From Saxidomus purpurata (Eukaryota; Mollusca; Bivalvia; Venerida; Veneridae), in assembly GCA_022818135.1 (NCBI GenBank), contig JAFMSR010000001.1, positions 35,308,672 through 35,372,671 of the forward strand: a DNA stretch of 64,000 bases, in the 5' to 3' direction. Below the pieces are notes generated by a model. The model made no database searches, had not been told where the DNA came from, and worked only from the letters and a program-made list of their open reading frames with translations. Position numbers and translations under genes: made by a program. Positions 25,701 to 40,700 of the stretch are shown piece after piece. Every line of letters starts with the position of its first letter. Position 1 is the stretch's first letter.

Positions 25701-28700
25701 TCCAGAAAATGAAAATGCAGCGGACCGACCGACCGACGCCCGACCGATAGACCAACCATAGGGTGCGACCAACCATAGGGTGACTCCTATATACATGTGT
25801 ACATGTTTTAAACATTTGATAATATTTTATTGACTTGATATCAAGAAAAATAACTTGTTAAAAAGTGATTGTGAGGATATGATCTATTTTAATACAAAAC
25901 CGTTACAACTCTTCGACAAAAAACGTACCTATTTTCACAATCAGTGCTCTTATCTACAGCATAAACTTAAATGTAATAAGTGTGCAAATCATTTATATAA
26001 TTCAAGATATCTTCCAACAATATTGATATATTTAATACCCCTGAAGGAACTTCGTGCGTCCGTTCGTCTGTCTCTACGTTCCAACTTTTTTGTCCGGAGC
26101 ATAACTCAAAATGCATTAAAGGAAATTACTTAAAACTTCATACATTGTGCACAATAAAAGGAAGTGCAGTGTACAAGAACTACAACTATACTGTGCCTTA
26201 TTATTTATTTTTGTCCGGAGCATTAATAAAATGCATTGCCCAAGAACCATAACCCTACATAGCATTATTTTTTGTACTGTTTATAACGACTAGAGACGTA
26301 CTGTCTGCCATAGGTAAGTGGTTAAAGTGCAAAATCCTTGATTGAAAAGTTGATGGATCGAATCACGTAAACTGATTCGACTACAGTTGAACACGTTATG
26401 GAAAAGCACCGAGAATTTTCATTTAGGTTTCGAAAACGATCAAATTTAAAAAAATAAAAGTGAGATAAAATGATTTTATATGCCTTAACATTCATTGAAC
26501 GTGATAGCCGAAAATATATATAAAGAAAATATATCGACCGTAAAATTATGTTAATACAGGTCAGGATAATCAGGTTAGTTTGTTTGAGTAATATATCCTA
26601 TCAAAAAATTTACCACAAAAATATAATAACTATTTTGACGCGTGAAGTACATTTGTATTATCATTTAAAAAAAAACTTATTTCACTACATGATTGTGCTT
26701 CATTTTTGCCGATTACAAACGGTACAACTTAAATATGTCTGATTGGTATTGTTTATCGCGCTAAGAAGTGTAGATAAAACGACCTTTGGTATAGGACTAA
26801 AGATACGTTGTGTAATTTCAAGATGTTTTACAGGTATATGTAATTCTAATTCATTGTCATAATATAATTACCAAACTTTAAAAGAATATTACCGTTGGTT
26901 TCTTTCTCCATGGCCTTTGACTCTTCTCGTCTGCAAAAGTATAGTAAAATATATTTTAAATACATGTAAATAGGTAAATATATGGTAATGTTTATGGTAT
27001 GAGTATGCTAAATAGGTGAAAACCGGAAGTTGATGCATATAGGAATGATTCTTTTGAAATAGTCACTAGATGATAATCACGAATGAAATAGGGAAAGAAA
27101 AGTCTGGATACAAATTGTAACTGATATATTTGTTATTTGAAAATACCGACATTTTTGGTTGGTGACAACTTAAACTACCCCGAAAATGGGGGCAGTGTCA
27201 TTCAGCTCCAAATTACTGGCAAAAGGTATTAGATAACATGTTCATTTTTTCTAATTTTATGTGGGACTAGGATGATTCTGCAAAATGAAATGCATTTCAG
27301 CAGGCTATGAAAGTTTGGGTAGTCGCACTAGCCGAAAACCTTATCATGTATGTCTATGGACACGTATTTAGCATACTAATACCATACAATATTAACGATT
27401 AAACTAAAATGCTAAAGTCATAACAAAAGATCATTTATAGCATGTCATGGTTTTATGGATACATTTTAGGCCAGAGCCATTGACATTCCATCATGTTCAA
27501 AATTAAATCAACGTGTTTAACCCATTCATTCATTGTGAGTTTTGGTGGCTAGCAGGATTGTAAATAAATCCACATATACCCATTAAAGTTAATCATTAAT
27601 AACTACTAATATTGATTTATTCAAAATGCTTTGACCGAATACGAATTAAGTTTCTATTCAACTTTCATCTACTGTTTCAAGTCGATAAAATATTATCAAA
27701 TGTATTCTTTGGTTTCTAGCGGCGCCATATATTGAAAACAATGAGTCGTACTTTACTAATTCAAAGACTAAGTGCAATTCATTTAATTTGAACTTAATCT
27801 GACCAAAGAATTGTTAAAATGATTAATAGATGCGAATTCCGATTCTTAAAAAACTTGGTTATGTATTATTAATAGACTGTGACGATTTATAAAGCTAATT
27901 ATTGGTGACTATTCTGTTCTTTCTGGTATCATATCAAATGAGCTAATAAAATAATTTCTCTTGATACCAAATACTCAATAGACACTTTAAAAAGTGATAA
28001 CTATATTGATTCAAATAACTATTGTTTAATCATTTTCATCATGGGGAAAAGTTGCTTTTTTGTTACGAAGGATTTCATTGGCTGACTTCAAATCAATACT
28101 GCGGTGGATTTGATATACATCAATTGATAGTGTTGAATGAATATTTTGTCGCATTAAATTGGCATAAGTTGAATAAATATAATAAATAGAAAACAGTTAT
28201 CAAATATATAATAATTGATCACAATACACCCCACCGTCAAGAAAGGTATCATTACTTTTGGGGTATATTTGCTTCGATTTTATAAATCAACACATGTGCA
28301 CTTAAATACATAAAGACTCACATTTTATGAAAATGTACATTTATTGATATTGGAAAAAAATGAATTGCTGTCTCAAAATTTATAATAAATTAAATTGCCT
28401 GGAACTATATATTTGACAATAGCTGTATCTAATTGCGCAGTAGAGGTTTGTCGATAAAAGTAAATGCTAAATCAATTGTAGTACTGATGGTCTCGTGTTG
28501 CTTTTGTATGTTACATGCGTAACAAAAAAGACTTTGGCACGATGAATATCATCAACTAAGATCAATACGTGTTAAAGTGTATAATGCTAACATTCAATAG
28601 TAACACGAGACCATCAGTACTACCGTTGATTTATCATTTGCTTTTATCGGATTTACATTCTTACTGATATGTCACAACTTTTGTTGTTCTGCCTTTTGTT

Positions 28701-31700
28701 ATTATTATAAATTGATTGATATTGCAACACATCTTTTCGGAACGAGTGCAAATTGTATTTTAATACTTTTAACAAGTTACGAGAAGCAGTTACCTCCTAC
28801 TTATTCATCATTTTTGAAAAAACATAGTTGCACGAAAGAGAATTATCCATGCTTCGTCTACAGAAGTTTTTAACTTTTACCGCTACATTTTGTTGCAACG
28901 AATTTAACACAAAAGTCCTATGCAATCCGTTTGCAAAAACTCATTCGTGTCATTGTTATGATTCGGTTCATGTCGGTCTTATACACTCCTGTCATAAATC
29001 AGATCTATCAATCGTGTTTACATATAAATTCAAACATGTCAAATAAAGCAAAGATTACTCATAAATGTTTTAGATTGAAAAATACCTTTAAGATATACAC
29101 AGAGAAAATTATAATAAATGTAACATTATTTTTCCAATATTACATATTATTACAGAAACTGATTTCCGAGCAGTTATTTAAAAAAAATCATTAAAGACGA
29201 CAAGAGCTTACGGTAAATCTTGATATTGAACTTAAGTTTAATTTGACAGGATTTTTAAAGATATTTGTTTGACTTTCTTCGATTAATTTCAATATTACTC
29301 ATAGGAATAGCGAATTTCGTCATATAACTTATTTTAGTGTTGCATGCACTGAATTGCTTTCGTTTAATCTATCAATTTCAATTTGTTTTATTTTCTATTT
29401 TCAATCATTTGTTTCATGCAGCGCTTTGTATATTAACTAAAAGTATATGACGTATAGATGTATATTGGCACCTCTGTCAAAGTTGACGTGAAAATAAAAA
29501 CGAATAAATAAGAAATTCACTAACGTGACTCATTTTTGACCATACATATTTATACCTCATTTAGAATGTCTATATGACACACATCTGGTAGAATATTTCT
29601 TTATTTCCATCTGTCAGTTTTTTCCAAACAATCTTTTTTTTAATGTAATTGGTTGTAAATCATTAACAGTCTACTTTAGTGCCCTCATGATAATTAATCA
29701 TGGCCGTTTAACATTTGACAACACTTTCTACGATTAGAATAAAATTGTTTAAATGTCATAATTATTTACATGACACTCATTAATATTCGCCAATATATTC
29801 GGTTACGTTTGGGTGTGTAATTTCAATTGGTTAACAAATACCTTACAAAAACTGAAATGCACACCACATAAAACCTTCGAGTGTCATGTATAAACGTTTG
29901 AACTGATATAAAAATCTTTGAATTATTTCTTCTGAGAGTACCTCTTTCCTTGTAAGCAACGAATTTACGCTTAATGGATAATAACGTCGTGTTTCTCTAA
30001 AGAGTACTATTTATTTGGTTTAAAAACAGTGTACATTGGAAAAAATAATGTTCTGCATTTTCAATTTCTTTTTTACAGTCGCAGGTTGCATTTTCTCTTA
30101 AGCGGTTATTAAACAAGTCTGCATTTAAGTTACTGCAACCATTTCTTAAACGAGTGTGTTAAACAATTAAAATTATCTTACCTTTAGAATAAAATGACGG
30201 TGTTTCAATTTGTTTGAACAAAGTACTTTTAAGTCTATCTTTAAAGAAGATAAGGTTGAAGCGTTCCTTATATCTTCTGGTAGAGCATTCCATAAATCAA
30301 CACTTGATGGTACGAAAGAGTTCGAAAAGATCGCTGTTCGTCTAGCAGTTATGGTAAAATGTTCAACATTTCGTAAGTTATAGCGATTTTTTGTTCATCC
30401 AACTGTTGTTGGAAAAATGGTAATAACTATCTTCATTTTTATACATAATAACAAGTTTTTGAAATTAACGCCTGTCATTTGAAGGTAACCACCCTATTTC
30501 CTCTATATGTTTATTTGTAGAAACTGATCGAGTTAAACCGGTAACGATACGGGCTGCCTCATGTTGTAGTTTTTCTATTTTTTTTTTTTTTCAAATTCTG
30601 TACAATTGTCCCATACTACAGCAGCATATTAAATTATTCCTAAGAGGATGATTTTGTAATGCTGCTTCACGCACCTTATTCGGTTTTTATATTCCATGAT
30701 TTCTATTTATTCTAAAAACCTGCAGAAAGCGGAAGAATTATTTCGTTTCTTTTAACATACGAGTCCTAAAAGATTTGTGTATGGCCAAAACACAAGCTTA
30801 TTTTATAAAGAATGCAATTTTAAAAATCAAAACAAGAGGCCCATAAGACAGTATTGCCCCTCTGGTCTAACTGGGCAGTTCTGTGTAAGTTTCGTGACAA
30901 TCTTTTCAAATGTTACCAAGGAAAAGCAAACACAGGTCACTGTGACCTTAACGTTGACCAACCGACTACAAAACAACTACATTATCATATACTCAGAAAA
31001 ACAAATGATCATCTTAGATTTGAAGACTGCTGGTCAAATAGACTTCAAGATATTGAGCGGAAAAGATTTCGAAGTTCGGATCACTGTGACCTTTGACTTA
31101 CTGACTAAAACACAGTAGGGATCATCTACTCCGTTATGTTTAAAGATTTCGGGAGATGTCAACCACAAAATGATCAATGTACGGGTTACTGTAACCTTAA
31201 CCTTTGACCAATAGACCCAAAAAGAACAAGTATTCTCTATTCATTAAGACCAATCACCGTATGAATTTTAAAGACTGTGGTTCATATAGATCTTAAGATA
31301 TTGAGCGGAAACATTTCAAAGTTCGGGTCACAGTGACCTTGACCATTGACCCACTGACTTTTAATACAATAGGGATCATTTACATGTTGCTAAGAAGCCT
31401 AATGAGCAAGTTTTTTGACGAAATATGTCTGAGCTTACCGTAACCTTAACCTTTGACCTACTGTTGACCCGGGCATGATTACATTAAATGTCATTGTATA
31501 AATTACAATTGCAATGCCTAAAAATGTGCAACTTTATGAAATACAGGTCAAGTTTGACTTTGGGGTCAGTAGGTCAAAGGTCAAGGTCACAGTGACTCTG
31601 AACTGTAAAACAGTTTCCGGATGATAACTCATGAAAGGCTTGACCGATTTAAATAATTTTTGGTACACAGCTGTAACATCATCAAATACAGGTCAAGTTT

Positions 31701-34700
31701 GACTTTGGGGTCAAAGGTCAAGGTCACAGTGACTCTGAACTGTAATGTAAAACAGTTTCCGGATGATAACTCATGAAAGGCTTGACCGATTTAAATAATT
31801 TTCGGTATACAGCTGTAACATCATGAAATACAGGCCAAGTTCGACTTTGGGGTCAGTAGGTCAAAGGTCAAGGTCTCATTTACACAAGTTATTGTATAAT
31901 AACTCAACTCTATGTCCTTGTGGCCATTCCTTTCTTATGGTTGCCATACTTCTGTGACAAAGCTGTATTGTGGGGGTATAATTCGTCACTCTTGTGACAG
32001 TTCTAGTTTCATTTGATAACATGAACTGTTTATAATGAAAATTATTGTAAAATGTTTTCAATTTGTAAACACTGAATTGATGTGTGTACATTATACCTGT
32101 GTCTTGTTTTCCCACCTAGTGATCAGTGATATAGATCGGGTTATATTTTGTTGATTAAGAAGAATGTGTATGTGCTAGAGTCATTAAATATCTATTCATT
32201 AAACAATAAACTGATTATCTAACCCCTTACATTTATTTCTTTAAATGGTAATACAGTTGTATATAAATGTTTAACTACGCAACCATTTAAAAATGATTGT
32301 AAGAAAAATGCAGCGTCTGTGGTAAATTCATTAAAAGTAAGCTTATATTGATAAATATAAATTTAGAAACAGTGATTTAAACAGATCACAATAGAAGTTC
32401 AGTAAATAATGTTTCTATTCTAATATTGAGGATCTATACTATAATTTGAAAGTAAATCGTCTTTTTTCAAACATTTAAACGATTAATGTGATCATAAAGT
32501 AATCAAAAGTGTAATCATATTAACACAATGTGATTACATTACAATTATATGATAAAATTAAATAATATTATTGATTACTAATAACACCTGATTATGGTTT
32601 GTTGTTCTAAAGTCGTGCGTAGTGCTAAAGTCGTGCATGTACAATATCCTGTATTTTTCATAAAAAGAATACTTTCGGGATTTCACATTCGTTCCTTCAA
32701 TGAAGTAAAATAAGAACAAAGAATTTTACTCTCTCCAAAACTGTGAAGAAAAAAGCATGTTATGAGACTAAGGATAGTGTGGAACTATAAGAAAACAAAT
32801 AAAAGAAATGCAGTTTTACCTACTGCAGTCATTCATTTATATATAAAATAATCAAAACATAATGCGCACTGTAAAGTGTCAATACTTTTTTAACACCTCT
32901 CAATATAAATGAGTATATTTTTAGAACATTTACTGCAGGTGCTTGTGACATCAAAATGTCCCGTGAAAGAACCAATGAAAATGCACGACCTTTGGAGGAC
33001 AGTTCAAATCAAAAATGGCTGACCTTTAAAATGAAAACACACCATTCTCTCATATATAAATCGATTGTATATGTCAAATTACCCCCACATTTTAACAAAC
33101 AATAACCACTGCCATTATAACTGGCTGAACAATATAGAAAAATTGTTCAATTTTCTTTGTGGTATGACTTAATTCATTTTCATGCACGACTTTCAGCATA
33201 TGAAGCATACTTCCAATATAGTAATTGATTACAGCTGATTATGTTTACTGATTGATTACCCCATGTCTGACTTTCTGACCCATTCATTGGGGATGATATT
33301 TAGGTTGAAGGGAACTTTCGGAGCAAGCTTAATGTAAGTTAAATGAAATTTGTGACCTGTAGAGTGTTATTAAGAAACGGTTTGGTGGTCACTGTGACCT
33401 TGACCTTTGACCTACTGACCGCATAATTAATAGAAATCATCAACTTAGTACAACTTATCATCATATTAAATTGTAACAATGTTTGTTCTATAGATGTCAA
33501 GGTATTTAGCATCTACTCAGAAAGACTATTCATCATATGAAATTATAAGACTTTTAGTCATAAAGATTTCAAAATATTGAGCAGAAAATATTTTCAAAGT
33601 TCTGGTAACTGTGACCTTGACATTTGATCCACTGACTCAAAACGCAGGAGGGACTATCTACTCAGTAAGACCAACCATCCTATGATATTTGAAGACTGTG
33701 GGTTATGTAAACCTCAAATCTTGAGAGGAAATGATTTCAAAGTTCGGGTCACTACCACCTTAACCTTGACCCACTGACCCCAAATACAACAGGGATCAGC
33801 TACTAAGAAAGACCAATCATCATATGAAATTTGAAGAATATGGGTCATATTGATCTTAAGGATTTATCGGAATTTTTCTATCAAAGTTCGGATAATAGTG
33901 ACTTATAACTTTGACCTGCTGACCCAAGACAATTGTAGAAGGCACTTGCATGTTGCAGTAAATATTTTGAGCAAGTTTGGAGAAAGTTGAAAACAATTGT
34001 AACATGAAGAGCGTTATTAAGGAAACACTTACGGCGGTCACTGTGATCTTGACCTCTGACCTACTGACCAAAGAAACATTAAGTATCATCTACATGTTGC
34101 AGGTAAATAAATGAGCATGTTTGATGGAAGTTAATTGAAAATTGTGACATGTTCAGTGTTATTAAGAAAACCTATTCGAGGTCACCTGTAGAGCGTTATA
34201 ACATTTTACACATATCCACATGATCAATAAAACCATCTACTCGATAAGACTAATCAAAACTGTAAGAATGTTGGTCATATAGATCTCAAGGTATTGAGAA
34301 GGAAATAAATAAAACTGTTATCTGTAGATTGTTATTAAGGATATTTATTGGAAGTCACTGTGACCTTGACTTTTTACCTACCGACCCTAAAATCAATTAT
34401 TAAAGTGTTGCATGGATTCTATTCAGCAAGTTTTATGAATATATAAAACTGAAAATTGCGTCCTGTAAAGCATTTTAAAGGAAAAGTTAATCTGGCCTTG
34501 AATCAATTGTATTTTTCGGACTTGTTGTTACCACTTAGCTGAAATGCTAAGTAACTGTAAATTACCACCGTACATTCCTTAACCCTAAACCTTAAGTTGA
34601 TTAAATGACCATGGTATGAATGAATGTGCAGTCGGACTAAAGGACGGACGCCAAACAAACCACTGCGGCATAAGTTCTGCTTGACTTTGTCCAGTAGAGC

Positions 34701-37700
34701 TAAACTTATCAGCCCTAATGAAAGATTGGAATCGGGAACCAAGAAATTTGCAGCTTGAGATTCAATTCGCAGTTAATCCAGACTTCTTAGTACATTTGTA
34801 TATTTATTTGTTATCAATACTGCATGTTTGTATTCTTAATGTTCGGAGACCGAAATCGAAATATATTTACCGGTTTATACTGAATATTAATGAGTGCAAG
34901 GTACAAATGTAAATAACATCGCACAATAATATTGTTTTGTTTGTGTGTGTTACAGCTTGTTTTGTTACAACAGGGGAGTAGTGGAGAACTGATTTACTCA
35001 TGATTAAAAGTTGGTAATTTAAATCTGATTGCCAAGATGTCCATAGTGACTGGTTATTGTTTTTGTAGTACCCATCAATACACTAGCCAAGAACTAGACT
35101 TTCTTTCAAATACTTATGTTTATAGTCAGGATGTTCATGCGTTTTCAGTTAAAGTGTAAGATTAAATTGCAAACAAATTGAGCTTTTAAACTGTTTTATT
35201 TCCAGCAAACACATACACAGGATTCAAATGTTTTTCAGCTATCAACAAATGAAAGCTGCACTACTATAGGACTTCTTTAAGTTTCCCATAATGTGTGTCT
35301 TTTAATTAATTAGCATAAAAGCAAGTTTGAATCTACATAGAACGATACATATCAGTAGAAAGTATTACGTTTAGCAAGCATGACCTTGACCGTGACAGTG
35401 ATTCAAAATGCTAACCCACGTAGATTTCCATGCCAATAACCCAGAGGTCAAGTTTACTAATCACTGACCTTTTTAATTACAACTACAAATGTATTGACTT
35501 GAAACCAGTTGTCTATTTTTAGACATAGTGAGTTTGCTCTTAACCAAATGCAATCCTTAAAAAATGATCTAAATGACAGAAACCTACAGACAAGTTTTCA
35601 CTACCAGAACAATATTCAAACTTAAGTATTAGCCGGAATCGTATTTCTATTTTTAACTACACTGATCATGCCCTTACCTAAAGGAACCCAAAATTCAATC
35701 CCACTGTAGGCCTAATGAGATTAATCTATAGACCAGTTTTCATACCATAGCACTATCTAAACCAGAAAACCACATATTCATAAAATCTAGTTGAAATTGT
35801 CAAAATTAAGCTATCTTAGAAAATGTATCATACAAAAATTGGTAATTATTTCTGTTGGCTTTAACACTTTGCTACATATACATGTAACACCCGATAACTT
35901 TTCTGTCTTCGCTGGTTCTTAAGAATCTAGACAGTACATTTAAGACATTTCAACCAAATTTCTTCAGAACAATTTCTGTGCTTTGAAGGTTTTCATACAT
36001 AGCCATTTCAATCGGAATTATTCACGGTAACAAACTGAAATGTGATCCGTTTTCTTGCATACCTTATTTGCTTTCATTGCAGTTTCTGAGAAATCCGCTA
36101 AATACTATGTTTAGCGGTAAATCAAAACTTCCTGTTGATAAATTACAATGCCCCACATTGAACACCTTGCGTAGAAATTTGAGGGTTCACACGTTCACTT
36201 TCCACTGTGCATGCATTTCTAGCGCTAAATATATAGTGTTTGATCGCATCTAAAACTGTACCTATTAACGTGGTGAAACAAAAGAATGTTAATTAAATCA
36301 TAAACAGAAATTCAACTGACGCACGTACATCTCCTTGATTAATGTGACGATACAATCCACACTAACTTAAGTATCTTCGAAGAAATTAAGTTGGTGTCCG
36401 CCATTTTTATGCCCCGAAGGGTGGCATATTTAAATCGCACCGTCCGTCCGTCTGTCCGTACATGCCCAGTAGATACAAATGTACTAGGGGGTTAGGGTTT
36501 TAGTACAACATAGTATTATGAGGTTGTTTCAATTTATTCCGTCATTAAGGGGTTAAATAGTATTGTGGGGTTTAAAAATTGTAAAGTGGGGTTAAAAAGA
36601 TCAAAGAAAGATAAAAAAAGATAACCTCACAAAGTCCGTCTCATTAGTACGTCTGTCCGTGTGCCCGCCCGTACATGTTTTCGTGTCCGGGCTGTAGCTT
36701 CGCTGTCATGCACTGAAGTATTTTAAAATAACTTAGCACAAACGTTCAACATATCAAGACGACGTGTCGCGTACAATACCCATGTCCCTACCTCAAAGGT
36801 CAAGGTCACACTTAGAGTTTGACAGTATTAAAATCCTCTTTATATGCACACATTAGTGTCCGGTCTGTAAATTTGTCATGCATTGAAGGATTCTAAAATT
36901 ACTTGACACAAATGTTCAGCACACCTAGACAACGTGTTGCGATTTAGACCTATGTCCATACCTAAAAGGTCAAGGTCACACTAAGAATTCGAAAGAAATA
37001 GAAGCCTGTATATATGTACACATTCATGTCCGGACTGTAACTTCATATATTGATTGATTTTAAAATAACACAAATGTTTAGCACATCAAGACGACAAAAG
37101 TTGATGCTCTTTTTTCTTTTGACAAAAAAACACCATTTCTTTTCGCAGTCAACTCTCGCTTAAACTGTATGAATATGTGTTACCAACAATTTTTGTAACA
37201 TGAAGCGTTATTGCGTCCCTTGAAAATTCGAACAGTTGTTAGGATGTTGTCAAGTAAGCCCGCGATGATCTTTCCCTAGGAGAAGTAAAAATTGACATCT
37301 TCTCTCCGCGTGCCAGGATCCGTCAGTACTTTCACTGTAGGTATGCAAGAAAGTTTGTTCCGACATTCGTACACAAGCATGCAACTACCGGGATCTCTTT
37401 ATTCACATATGTGATTTAAAGAAAAAAAGGGTTTTAGTAGAACACTCGATAGAAATGTTATCGTGCTGCGAGTTTTGTTTGCAGACATCGTAGGCAATAT
37501 CTTTCAATTGTAGTTCAAATATGTACTCTGAGCTGTTTATCAATTTAAGACATATTGTATTTATTTGGACGTGATCAATAAAACTGTTAAATCTTGTGGC
37601 AAATGACTTTGAAAATACCCCTTTTAAACAGACCGAAAACTAACTACGGATTACGTATTACCAATAACAGACCTGCAGTCGGTTAAGTTTAACCTCGTAG

Positions 37701-40700
37701 AAGGTGTTCATGAATTTGAAATCTTATCGGGCATTTTCAATTCATAAACATCGATCTACGAAGCTAGTAACCGACTTACACAATGTTGCACGAATGCATG
37801 AGTTTGCCCTTTTATGCCCTCAAAGCGGTGTCTCACGGTCTGTAGCCTTGATCTTCAAGTTGTGGGTTCAGTACTGATATATCACACTTCATCTCTTTGG
37901 GCTAAATAGTTGCGGCATTTAATTTAAAATTCGTCAATGTATAACAGAGTAACAATCTGGAAATGGACATATGCATATCTATAGGATTCTGAAAGCTTTG
38001 ACCTATAAGTTAAATCTTGACTTACAAGGTAAGGATGCACAACTTGCGCATGACACATCATCTCCATGTGCTCATCATCTGTGTCATGTAATTTGAAAAT
38101 CCATTAATGTATGTTAAAAGTACATAGCGGACATGAATGTGTGCATATATACAGGATTACATAACTTTTAAACTCTAAGTGTGATTTTGACTTTGGAGGT
38201 AGGGACGCTGCTCTACTATACGATACACTGTCTTGATATGCTTTTCATTTGTGCCAAATTGTTTTAAAGTATTTCAATGTTTGACAAATTTACAGTCCGG
38301 ACACAAACAAGTGCACATTCATAGGATTCTACAACATATAAACCCTAACCTTTGTGGTAGGAAGGTTGGTATTGCACCCGACGTGTCGTCCTGATGTGAT
38401 TGATATTTGTGCCAAGTAATTTCAAAATATTTTAATGCATTTAAAGTTACAGTCCGGATACGAATATTGCATGCATACAGGATCTAATGACGTTAAAGTT
38501 CTAAGTGTTAACTTGACCATCGCGGTAGATATGGCACTCGAAACGTCGTCTTGATGAGCTAAGTATTTGTGTCATATGATTAAAAATCCCTTTATGTATG
38601 ACAAAGTTACAACCCGAACACAAAATGGGATGGACGCAAAGACGGACGGACAGACAGACAAATAAACGGTGCGACTGTCATATGCCGACCTTCGGGCGCA
38701 TAATAAAAACATGATATTGCAGAATTATGCTGTTTCGACAAAACGCACCGGCTCAAATTTACACTGCTACTTTGACTTACACAATGAGACGGCTCATATG
38801 GCCGGTTGCACAACTAACGATTATCCAATCGGCTATTATACCATAACAGAACGTTATCGAACACGAAGTTAATCGTGAGTAATGTTCCGATTATCTTCGT
38901 TTGCTGGAAGATTATTAAAATACGACTAAAAACATCTCACGTTCGTGCAAACGAGTTATCCAATCCAGGCCTATATAAGCTGATGTTATATTGATTTAGT
39001 GCTATTTAGTAGGAATCTTTTACCTTTAAATGCTACGGGTACATTGTTGTCGCCATTAGAAAGAAAAATATTCTAAATCAAGCGGTCTAACATGTACCGG
39101 TTAGATAGATTTTTAAGTCAGGTCTTAAAGTAAGACGGACTAAAATGGAGCAAACGAAAGTAGATAAGTGATTTTTCCCATTATTTTCGGGTTTCATCTC
39201 TCTGCATGTTTAAATCACCTTTTGCAGTCGATGGTGACGTTATTTCTGAGTAATCGACTTAAAGCACGAAATACAACAAGAAGAAAAAGTTTTTGAATGC
39301 ATTCATGGTTGCAAATGTAAACATCGCTTTGACACAAATTCACAAATAACAATTTTTCCATAGTTTGCAAGCAGTTGTTCCTCTACGTTAAGTAAGAAAT
39401 GTGTCTTTCTGTTGATCATAAATGATTCAAACCAAAGTTGATATTCAATCGTTCATCTTCTACAGAATGTTCCGTGTTCCTTACTGTACGTATTGCAATT
39501 CGTTAGATAAAACAAGAGCTGTTTGTAAAACATGTATGCCCCCCTTGATGCAAAAGTTGTACTATGAAAGGAACAGTTTTTAAAGTAAAAGTCAGTGTGA
39601 AATTCGTGAAAATGCAAATGTAGAAATAATAGAATAAAAAAATTAAAAAGAAAATGAAACATTCGAAAAAAACAATTACGAAGTGACCTTGTCCTCCAAG
39701 AAAATGATATTTTGCTAAAAACAATGAAAAAAACTAAAAAAAAATAAAATAAATAGTATTTTAGTTACTGTGACCTTGACCCCTAAAAAATTTTGTTATG
39801 CTGAAAACAATTAAAAACTAAAAAAGAAAATGTGAAAAAAATCTATATTTAGTAGTGACCTTGACCCTCCCCATCCCCCCACCTTCCCCCCATTTTTTTT
39901 TTTTTTTTTGGCGTAAACAATTTTAAAATAAAAAGAATCAAAAAATGACCTTGATCTTGACCCCTAAAAACTTGCGTTTTACTGAAAACAATTTAAAACT
40001 AAAAATAAAATGAAAAAAATCTATTGACCTAAACAAAAATTTTGCGTAAAACAATTATATTATAAAATAGAAATCGAAAAAAAAATATTTTAAGTAACAG
40101 TGACCTGCCCTCGCCTTACCCTCGAAATAAAAATTGCTTAAAACAATATAAAGATTTAAAAGAAAAAATATTTAAATATCTTCCTCTCCATTCAAGTTAC
40201 CTACACTCCAAGTTTCATTGCAGTTGGTCACTCCTAACTCGTGTTGTTAAGTGGAAACCATTGTTTCTATATTTAGTAACAGTGACCTTGACCTTGACCC
40301 TTGTGACCCCAAATGCAACCCAAGTTTTCTCTCCCCGCAAACTAACTACAAACCAAATTGCAATTAGTCACTCCTAACTGAAGTTATTGTGCAGAAACAA
40401 TTCTACAATTCTGGGTCACTGTGACCTTGACCTTTGACCTTCTAATCTCAAAACCATTAGGGGTCCTCAACCGGTAATGACTAACCTCCACATCAAGTTT
40501 CAAAATGTTAGGCCCAATTGTTCTCGAGTTATCGTTCGTAAATTGTTTTACAATTACGGGTCACCGTGACCTTGAAGTTTGACCTACTGACCTCAAATCA
40601 ATAGGGGTCGTTTGCTGGTCATGACAAACCTTCACATTAAGTTTGAAGATGCTATGTTCATACATTTTCAAGTTATTATCCGGAAACGTTTTAATATTCT

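Noticed and set aside
30777..31118. Overlapping plus-strand open frames
   Set aside because: They fall inside the interspersed repeat that starts near 30830.
37825..37885. Another tRNA-like B box (GGTTCAGTACT)
   Set aside because: No convincing A box at the right distance.
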